This document shows positions 50,685-56,516 of a DNA stretch of 56,516 bases, piece by piece (position 1 is the stretch's first letter; each line of letters starts with the position of its first letter). The translations under genes were made by a program, and so were the position numbers. A model generated the notes under the pieces. It did no database searches, was not told the DNA's origin, and saw nothing but the letters and a program-made list of their open reading frames with translations. Source of the stretch: JARBUG01 sp035628915 (lineage in GTDB: Bacteria > Bacillota > Sulfobacillia > Symbiobacteriales > Symbiobacteriaceae); the NCBI GenBank assembly GCA_035628915.1, contig DASPIW010000025.1, forward strand, positions 1-56,516, given 5' to 3'.

Positions 50685-52339
50685 AGACCGGTTACTTCAT
50701 CCGGCGTTTGATCGCCTGCGAGCCGTGGTACTACGCGGCCAACGCCTGCTGCTGGCTGCTTTTTCACACGTGGCCGCTGATTCCGGGTCTGATCGCACGG
50801 GCGCTCTTCGAGTCGCTGGCCCGGGGGGGTCAGGTGGTGGTCGCCTTAGCCGTGGCGGCGGTGGCGGCGGGCGCCTTCCGGGGGTTGGTGGTGCTGACAG
50901 CGGCCCTGACGGGCGTGCCCTACCGCTTCAGCCTACAGTCGATTCTGCAGCGCAACGTATTGGCCGCCGTGCTCGCCCGGCCCGGCGCCCGGGCCCTGCC
51001 GGGGCCCGTGGGCGATGCGATTTCGACCCTGCGTGACGATGTCGCTATGACGCTCGAAGGGGTCGACCTTACGTTCGATGCAGCTGCGGGGCTGCTCTTC
51101 GCCGTGGGCAGCATGGCCGTGCTCCTGGCCGTGGACTGGCAGGTGACGGTGCTGGTCTTTCTGCCGGTGGTATTGGTGGTGGCTGCGGCACAGGCGGCGC
51201 GCACCCGTGCTGTCCGGGTGCGGGAGGAGAGCCGGGCGGCGACCGCCCGGCTGACGGGCGCCGTGGGCGAAGTCCTGGGCGCCGTGCAGGTGTTCCAGGT
51301 AGCGAGGGCAGAGGAGCGGGCGGTAGCCTATCTCCGGCGCCTGAGCGATGCCCGGGAGCGGGCCGTGCTGCGGGACGGGCGCCTCGGCCTGACGCTGGCG
51401 GCAGTCTTCGAGAGCACGGCAGGCCTCGGCGCCGGGCTCGTGCTGATAGTGGCGGCGGGCAAGCTGGCGGCGGGGAGTTTCACTGTGGGCGACCTGGCGC
51501 TCTTTTCGGCCTATCTGATGAACGTGGCCGACTTTACAGGATTTCTGGGCTATCTGGTCCATACGTACCGGCAGGCGGGAGTCAGTCTTGCCCGCCTGGT
51601 GGCGCTGATGCAGGGCGCCCCGGCCGCGGGGCTCGTGGCCCGGCGCCTGCCTGTGGCGCCGGCGCCCGCGCTCGCCGCCCGGGCGGCTGCGAGGCTGCAG
51701 CGGCTGGAAGTGCGCGGGCTGACCTGCGTGCACCCGGAGTCGGGGCGGGGCGTCTTCGACATCAGCTTCACCCTGGAGCGGGGCAGCTTCACGGTGATTA
51801 CGGGGCGGATCGGTTCGGGCAAGACCACCCTGGTGCGGGCATTGCTGGGGCTGCTGGAGACCCAGGCGGGGGAGGTCCGCTGGAACGGGGCGCCGGTGGC
51901 GGAGCCGGGGCGGTTCTTCGTGCCGCCGCGGGCGGCGTACACGCCGCAGGTGCCGGGGCTGCTCTCCGCCTCGGTGCGGGAGAATATCCTCCTCGGTGTC
52001 CCTGAAGATCACGCCCTGGACCGTGCCATCCACAGCGCTGTGCTGGAAGATGACGTCGCGGCCTGGCCGCAGGGACTGCAGACCCCCATCGGGGCCCGGG
52101 GGATGAAGCTGTCCGGCGGCCAGGTGCAGCGGACGGCTGCCGCCCGCATGTTCGTGCGGGACGCAGAGCTGCTCATCTTCGACGACCCGTCCGGCGCCCT
52201 GGACGCCCATACGGAGGAGATGCTGTGGGAGCGGACGCGCCAAGAGGCGGCGACCTATCTGGTCGTCTCCAACCGGCCGGGCGCTCTGGCCCTGGCGGAC
52301 CAGGTGCTTCATCTCGAAGACGGGAGACTGACGGGCTAG
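50681..52339 (+). CDS. ABC exporter half-transporter with degenerate ATPase site
   Basis: 552-aa half-transporter. Exporter helices cover residues about 15-310, the ATPase domain 345-545. Walker A GRIGSGKTTL and signature LSGGQVQRT are intact, but Walker B reads LLIFDDPSGALD (catalytic glutamate replaced by aspartate) and the H-loop VVSNRPG has asparagine for histidine. In a heterodimer with the preceding protein this gives one consensus and one degenerate ATP site, as in TM287/288-type exporters. TTG at 50681 overlaps the previous stop. Confidence 0.92.
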   Translation: MKTGYFIRRLIACEPWYYAANACCWLLFHTWPLIPGLIARALFESLARGGQVVVALAVAAVAAGAFRGLVVLTAALTGVPYRFSLQSILQRNVLAAVLARPGARALPGPVGDAISTLRDDVAMTLEGVDLTFDAAAGLLFAVGSMAVLLAVDWQVTVLVFLPVVLVVAAAQAARTRAVRVREESRAATARLTGAVGEVLGAVQVFQVARAEERAVAYLRRLSDARERAVLRDGRLGLTLAAVFESTAGLGAGLVLIVAAGKLAAGSFTVGDLALFSAYLMNVADFTGFLGYLVHTYRQAGVSLARLVALMQGAPAAGLVARRLPVAPAPALAARAAARLQRLEVRGLTCVHPESGRGVFDISFTLERGSFTVITGRIGSGKTTLVRALLGLLETQAGEVRWNGAPVAEPGRFFVPPRAAYTPQVPGLLSASVRENILLGVPEDHALDRAIHSAVLEDDVAAWPQGLQTPIGARGMKLSGGQVQRTAAARMFVRDAELLIFDDPSGALDAHTEEMLWERTRQEAATYLVVSNRPGALALADQVLHLEDGRLTG

Positions 52340-53841
52340 TCGGTCCACCCCAGCATGTCGGGGGAAGCGGCGACCCAGCCGGTCTCCCCCTGCTCGGTCT
52401 GCACCCAGACCCACGCCCGCCCTTCCTGCTCCCGGTACGCGTAAGACACCGTGTCGCTCGCGGCGCCTACTCTCAGCTTGGCACCAGGCGGCAGGCAGCG
52501 AATCACCTCGGAAGCAAGGGCGGTCCACTTGCGCAGGTTGAGGCACTCCCCCGGCGGTACGTTGACCTTAAGGAGCCAATCATCCTGAAACGGCGGCAGC
52601 TGGATTCGCGGCGGCAGCCGCAGCATCGGGAGCTCGTCCCAGTCGGTCCCCCGGGGCGGGTCGACCCGAAACCGAATCTCTGTGCCGGCGGCGTTCCACT
52701 CGGGCGGGGTGATAAGCCAAGAGCCGTGCGGGTGCTTGGCAAACTGCACCTGGTGTCTGATCGCCCCCGTCTTTTCGATGATTGCGGCGCCGGTCGCGTA
52801 CAGGTTCGCATCAACCGGAGACGGCACCAACCGGCCATAACCCCAGCTCACGTGGTTCTCGCCCCGCAGGGGCTGGGGCGCCGGGCGCAGGGCGCCCCCC
52901 CGGACTGCCGTCCAGGCGCGGTCGCGGCTGCCGGTGAGAAGCTGCTCGCTGTCGGCCAGCCATTGACCCGCGTCGACGCCCAGCACCCGGAGCACCGGGG
53001 CGCCCGTGGCCGCCTCATACCAGCCGACGGTGCCGATCACACCGGCGAGGGTCTCCGTTGCGGCGACGAAGCGGCCGTCGGGCGAGAGCGATCGGGCCGA
53101 ACCGCGCAACGTCGCCTCGCCGGTCTGGCGCCCGCCCCAGTCGTAGTAGCGAATCAGCGTGCTGCCTTCGGACTCGATACCCATGACGGCGAATCCTTCC
53201 CGGCCCCGGGGCGCCACGTCCGCCTGCCCGGGGACTGACCCGAGGTTTTTCTCTACACCCGTCGTCAAGTCCAGCAGCACGGCGGAGTCTGATGTGGCCG
53301 ACAGGGCCGCACGCTTCCCGTCCGGCGAAAGCACCAAACGCCCCTGGGCGGTTGCCGTGCCCACCGGCTCCATCTTCTCGGTCAGAAGGAACAGCCTGTC
53401 GCCGGCCCGGAAGAGCACACGCTCCGGTGCGGAGCCGAGAAACCAATGGGTGGTCTGATCGTAGCGGTAGGTTTCGCCGGTCCGGCGGTTCAGCAGATAA
53501 CCCGCCCCTTCACGCCGGGCCGTCACCCACCCCTCATCGCCGCCGTGAACCTGCACGTCGTTGTCGATGCCGCTGACCCAGCCTTCCAGCTCCCCGGTGG
53601 CCACGTTCAGGTAGTACTGCCCGGCTTCGGTCACGGGGCGGCCGGGCGCCAGGGTGACGCGCCGGAGGACCTGCTCAGCCAAGGGTACGGGGCCCGGGAC
53701 GGGCAACTGCGGGGCGGGCCGTTCCGGTGCCGGTTGCGCCATCGGCGGCGCCTCCTGCGGCGGTTGGCTCACCGGCGGCCTGCCTGCACAGCCCACGCAC
53801 ATGACAGCAACCAACAGCAACGCAGCCAGCCTCATCATCAT
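52336..53841 (-). CDS. Lipoprotein with beta-propeller-like body and SH3-type tail
   Basis: 501 aa. Signal with lipobox CVGC (cysteine at residue 18), a Pro/Gln/Ala-rich linker to about 50, then repeated WD/TolB-like segments (GRLVLSPDGKRAALSATSD, ARSLSPDGRFVAATETLAG) suggesting a beta-propeller, and a C-terminal SH3-like domain (GECLNLRKWTALASEVIRCLPPGAKL, VWVQTEQGETGWVAASPD). It is exported and membrane-anchored, perhaps binding peptidoglycan. The stop overlaps that of the convergent exporter gene at a CTAG. Confidence 0.85.
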   Translation of the reverse strand: MMMRLAALLLVAVMCVGCAGRPPVSQPPQEAPPMAQPAPERPAPQLPVPGPVPLAEQVLRRVTLAPGRPVTEAGQYYLNVATGELEGWVSGIDNDVQVHGGDEGWVTARREGAGYLLNRRTGETYRYDQTTHWFLGSAPERVLFRAGDRLFLLTEKMEPVGTATAQGRLVLSPDGKRAALSATSDSAVLLDLTTGVEKNLGSVPGQADVAPRGREGFAVMGIESEGSTLIRYYDWGGRQTGEATLRGSARSLSPDGRFVAATETLAGVIGTVGWYEAATGAPVLRVLGVDAGQWLADSEQLLTGSRDRAWTAVRGGALRPAPQPLRGENHVSWGYGRLVPSPVDANLYATGAAIIEKTGAIRHQVQFAKHPHGSWLITPPEWNAAGTEIRFRVDPPRGTDWDELPMLRLPPRIQLPPFQDDWLLKVNVPPGECLNLRKWTALASEVIRCLPPGAKLRVGAASDTVSYAYREQEGRAWVWVQTEQGETGWVAASPDMLGWTD

Positions 53842-53926
53842 GCACCGCCTTTCCCCTCCTTTGACGCCGCCGCACCAAAGGCAGTTGCCGTAGACGGGGA
53901 CATACTATCCCCGAGGTGATCGCCCG

Positions 53927-54826
53927 ATGGTCTCCACTGAAGATCGCCAGCGCTGGGTCTTCCGGGCCGGCGTGCTCACGATTGCCGTCAACATCATCCT
54001 TACGCTGACCCGGGGCGCCGCCGGCTTCCTGTCCGGCAGCACCGCCGTCCTGGCCGACGCCGCCAACTCCGGCACCGACATTCTCGCCACCCTGGTAGTC
54101 CTGGGCGGGGCCCGGATTGCCGCACTGCCCCCCGACCCCGGGCATCCGTACGGGCACGAGAAGGCCGAGCCGGTCGCAGCAAAGATCGTCGGTCTCATCG
54201 TCGCCTTCGCCGGCGCGATGGTGGCGCTGGGCGCCTACCAGGCCCTGCGGGCGGGGCGGGCGGAGCCCATCGGGACGCTGGCGGCCTGGGTAACTGGGAT
54301 CTCCATCATCGTCAAGGAGCTGCTGGCCCGGCACCTGATCGGGGTGGCGCAGCAGACCGAGAACGAGGCCCTGCTGGCCGACGCCGCCAACCAGCGCACC
54401 GACGTGCTGGCCTCGGCAGCCGCCCTGGCCGGCGCCCTGGGCGGGCGCTTCGGCATGCCTACGCTGGACCCGATCATGGGCCTGGTCGTCTCCGCCCTGA
54501 TTCTGCGGATGGGCCTGGGGCTGTACTGGCGCTCCGTCGGCAACCTGATGGATCCGGCCCCTGACCCGGCGACCATGACTGCCCTCACCTGCGCCGCCGC
54601 CGGCGTCGACGGGGTCGTCAGCGTGGACGAAGTCAAGGCGCGGGTCTTCGGGGCGGGCATTTACGTGGACTGCAAGGTCTGCGTCGCGGCCGACCTGTCG
54701 GTGGAGGAGGGGCACCGCATCGGCAAGCGGGTCAAGGACGCCTGCCGGGAGGCCGTGGCCGAAGTGCGGGATGTCCTCGTACATATAAATCCTTGCCGAA
54801 TTCCGGACCGGCAGGGAAGTGAGTGA
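53927..54826 (+). CDS. Cation diffusion facilitator (CDF) metal exporter
   Basis: 299-aa six-helix proton/metal antiporter. Metal-site motifs are LADAANSGTDILATLV in helix 2 and LADAANQRTDVLASA in helix 5; both have NxxxD where zinc CDFs have HxxxD, which points to Mn2+ or Fe2+ rather than Zn2+ (inference). The cytoplasmic C-terminal domain (VDGVVSVDEVKARVFGAGIYVDCKVCV) is complete. ATG at 53927 behind gaggtga. Confidence 0.9.
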   Translation: MVSTEDRQRWVFRAGVLTIAVNIILTLTRGAAGFLSGSTAVLADAANSGTDILATLVVLGGARIAALPPDPGHPYGHEKAEPVAAKIVGLIVAFAGAMVALGAYQALRAGRAEPIGTLAAWVTGISIIVKELLARHLIGVAQQTENEALLADAANQRTDVLASAAALAGALGGRFGMPTLDPIMGLVVSALILRMGLGLYWRSVGNLMDPAPDPATMTALTCAAAGVDGVVSVDEVKARVFGAGIYVDCKVCVAADLSVEEGHRIGKRVKDACREAVAEVRDVLVHINPCRIPDRQGSE

Positions 54827-54861
54827 AAGGCGGGGAAGGGTAGAGTTGCGAGGTGAGCCCC

Positions 54862-55530
54862 GTGCCAGAGACAGAGCCTATGTATAACTTAAAGGCCGTC
54901 GTCCAGCGGACCGGTATCCCCGCCCAGTCCCTGCGGGCGTGGGAAAAGCGGTACGGCATCATCATTCCGGTGCGCAAGCCCAACGGCCACCGGGTCTATC
55001 CGCGCACGGAAGTCGAGAAGCTGCTCCGGCTCAAAGCGCTGATGGCCCGCGGCATGACAATCTCCCAGGCGGCGGCCCAGCTGGAGCATGCCCCCGAGCC
55101 CGAAGCTCCGGGCGGCGAAGTCGACCGCATAGGCGCTCAGCTTGCCGGCGCCCTGGCGACCTGCGATGGTGAAGCCGCGGCGCGTCACATCGGGCAGGCG
55201 GCGGAGCTCCTGACGGTGCCGCAACTGCTCCTGCGCATCATCCGGCCCATTCTGCCGCGACTGGCGGCCTTCGGGCGGACATGGCTCCGCCTGCGCCTGG
55301 GCGCCCTGCTGCTGCAGGCGCCGCCGGCGCCGGGCGCCCAGTCCGTGCTGGTCATGGCGCCGAACCCGGACGACCTGCGCCCGCTCCTGGTCGCGCTGCT
55401 GCTGAGCCGCAAGGGCAAGCGCGTCATATACGTGGAAGGAGCAGAACCGCCGGCCGAACTGAAAGTCGACCTGCTGGTCGACCCGCGCCGCTGGCGCGAT
55501 GGTGTTCCGCCCGAGCAATTATTTGAGTAG
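54862..55530 (+). CDS. MerR-family regulator with a degenerate C-terminal domain
   Basis: 222 aa. N-terminal MerR winged helix: YNLKAVVQRTGIPAQSLRAWEKRYGI and KPNGHRVYPRTEVEKLLRLKALMARGMTISQAA, the LitR/CarH type. The remaining half shows a four-helix-like region (about 90-150) and a Rossmann-like strand set (SVLVMAPNPDDLRPLLVALLLSRKGKRVIYVEG), as in CarH B12-binding domains, but the DxHxxG cobalamin ligand motif is absent and the domain is shortened. A B12-independent sensor is likely. GTG at 54862 with gaggtga upstream. Confidence 0.82.
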   Translation: MPETEPMYNLKAVVQRTGIPAQSLRAWEKRYGIIIPVRKPNGHRVYPRTEVEKLLRLKALMARGMTISQAAAQLEHAPEPEAPGGEVDRIGAQLAGALATCDGEAAARHIGQAAELLTVPQLLLRIIRPILPRLAAFGRTWLRLRLGALLLQAPPAPGAQSVLVMAPNPDDLRPLLVALLLSRKGKRVIYVEGAEPPAELKVDLLVDPRRWRDGVPPEQLFE

Positions 55531-55541
55531 GTGCAGTGGCC

Positions 55542-55997
55542 ATGTATGAGCTGATCATCATCGGCGCCGGCCCCTGCGGCATTGCCGCTGCCATCGAGGC
55601 CGAGCGCCGGGGGCTGAGCTACCTGGTGCTGGAGCAGGGCCCCGTCTGCATGTCGCTGACGAAATACCCCATCTACATGACGTTTGCCAGTAGCCCGGAG
55701 AATCTTGAACTGGGCGGCCATCCGTTCCCAACGGGCGGCGAGAAGCCAACCCGGCTCGAAGCGATCCGGTATTTTCGGCGCGTTGCCGAAGTCGAGCGAA
55801 TCCAGGTCCGCCAGTATGAAAAAGTAACCGCCGTGGAGCCGGGCTTCATGGTGAAGACCCGCCGCCGCGACGGTACGGAGGCGGCCTATCAGGCCGCGAA
55901 TGTCGCCCTGGCCACCGGCTATTTTGACCACCCGAACCTGTTGGGCATTCCGGGCGAGGAGAACCCGGAGCGGTGCAGCTTCCTGAATGCAATGTAA
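55542..55997 (+). pseudogene. Truncated YpdA-like flavin disulfide reductase, copy 1
   Basis: 151 codons encoding the N-terminal half of a YpdA-type (bacillithiol disulfide reductase-like) FAD/NAD(P) oxidoreductase. The FAD motif GAGPCGIAAAIEAERRG is intact, and homology runs through LTKYPIYMTFASSPENLELGGHPFP to ALATGYFDHPNLLGIPGEENPER, then stops after SFLNAM. The normal protein is about 320-330 aa, so the NADPH and second FAD regions are missing. The ribosome site is poor. It may be a decayed gene. Confidence 0.75.
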
Positions 55998-56208
55998 GCA
56001 GACGAATCTGTTCGCTCCGAGTGTTCGCAAACCGGCCTGTGCCGGGGCATGGCGGACAATCGGTGACTTCATCGCAGGCCCATTAGCTTCACGAAGGTGA
56101 GTTGGACAGAGAAATCGGGTGCAGATGTGGCCTTTCGGAGCGATTCTCAGGACAGAAAATCGAGCAGCGATGTTCCATCGCAACTACTAGATAGGTTGGT
56201 GTCAGCCG

Positions 56209-56382
56209 TTGTATGAGCTCGTGATTATCGGTGGTGGTCCTTGCGGGATCGCTGCCGCTGTAGAGGCCCAGCGACGGGGCTTGCGCTACCTGGCGCTCGA
56301 ACAAGGTTCCCTCTGTTCCTCGCTGACCAAGTACCCGATATACATGACGTTCGCAAGTTCTCCCGAGAACCTGGAACTAGGC
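56209..56382 (+). pseudogene. YpdA-like fragment, copy 2, interrupted
   Basis: TTG at 56209 begins a second, diverged copy of the same N-terminus (LVIIGGGPCGIAAAVEAQRRG, then SLTKYPIYMTFASSPENLELG). Homology to copy 1 ends at about 56382, where unrelated DNA starts and soon shows the 3' end of a probable transposase on the other strand. The gene appears broken by an insertion sequence. Confidence 0.75.
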
Positions 56383-56433
56383 CTGGATTCCGCACATGGC
56401 CTTACTGAAATCTCAGAGGCAGGAGCGGGACAC

Positions 56434-56516
56434 CTAAAGGATGCGTTCGACCTTGAGGAGTTCCAGCAGCCGACGCTGTACCTCTTTGGGTTTCTCGACA
56501 GCGAGGGCTGGCCCGG
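56434..56516 (-). CDS. Probable transposase C-terminus (runs off window)
   Basis: Minus-strand frame ending at 56434 reads GPALAVEKPKEVQRRLLELL then KVERIL and stop. The helical basic tail is of the kind found at transposase C-termini (IS4/IS1634-like); only 26 residues are visible so the family cannot be set. Its position right after the break in the YpdA-like fragment supports an insertion sequence. Confidence 0.5.
   Translation of the reverse strand, partial: GPALAVEKPKEVQRRLLELLKVERIL

Noticed and set aside
50933..52546. 537-codon open frame on the minus strand
   Set aside because: Antisense to the second ABC half-transporter; no motif.

Overview
This is a high-GC (roughly 60-65% by eye) bacterial chromosome segment of 56.5 kb with dense operons, strong GGAGG-type ribosome binding sites and frequent GTG/TTG starts. 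The family mix (a copper-amine-oxidase-type N-terminal domain on an exported protein, CUT2 sugar importers, WYL and IclR regulators, a sugar-diacid sensor fused to a chemotaxis module, an orphan YjjI/YjjW glycyl-radical pair, a tungsten-type aldehyde:ferredoxin oxidoreductase) suggests an anaerobic or microaerophilic, possibly thermophilic, high-GC member of the Firmicutes such as the Symbiobacterium lineage. That assignment is inference from gene content; no rRNA, tRNA or CRISPR array was seen.

Layout. 1-1.6 kb: IS1182-type transposase followed by two perfect hairpins. 1.7-2.6 kb: a lipoprotein. 2.6-5.5 kb (minus): an EamA exporter and three Tad/type II secretion-like membrane genes, one gap holding a 19-bp inverted repeat. 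5.5-6.5 kb: an ArsR-DUF2087 regulator with a stand-alone DUF2087 protein. 6.5-8.9 kb: YjjW activase and YjjI glycyl-radical enzyme. 9.1-10.7 kb: exported alpha/beta hydrolase. 10.75-14.6 kb (minus): three-subunit xanthine-dehydrogenase-family molybdoenzyme with a MoaD-like protein. 14.6-20 kb: Nudix hydrolase, a GNAT pseudogene, CpaE/CpaB-like Tad proteins, a membrane protein, folE and folP.

20.3-39.6 kb (plus) is the centrepiece: a 16-gene carbohydrate catabolic cluster. It combines lower-inositol-pathway enzymes (IolB, IolC, a Cgl0159/IolJ-like aldolase, IolA) with a FucI-like isomerase, a UlaG-like lactonase, an IlvD/Edd dehydratase, an HpcH/HpaI aldolase, an aldehyde:ferredoxin oxidoreductase, two complete CUT2 ABC importers and an IclR regulator. 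The upper inositol enzymes IolG, IolE and IolD are absent, so this is not a standard inositol operon and may be a hybrid or new pathway.

39.7-49 kb holds membrane proteins, a UbiA-like prenyltransferase, DUF2203, a Diacid_rec-chemotaxis fusion, a 112-aa gene bracketed by a 72-bp inverted repeat pair, a GNAT, a predicted zinc protease, a Cys/Met-metabolism PLP enzyme, a repeat-rich gene-poor gap (47.0-47.5 kb), a Nudix hydrolase and a WYL regulator. 49-56.5 kb: an asymmetric heterodimeric ABC exporter diverging from the WYL gene, a lipoprotein with an SH3-like tail, a CDF metal exporter, a MerR regulator with a degenerate C-terminal domain, and two tandem broken YpdA-like gene fragments, the second apparently interrupted by an insertion sequence running off the window.
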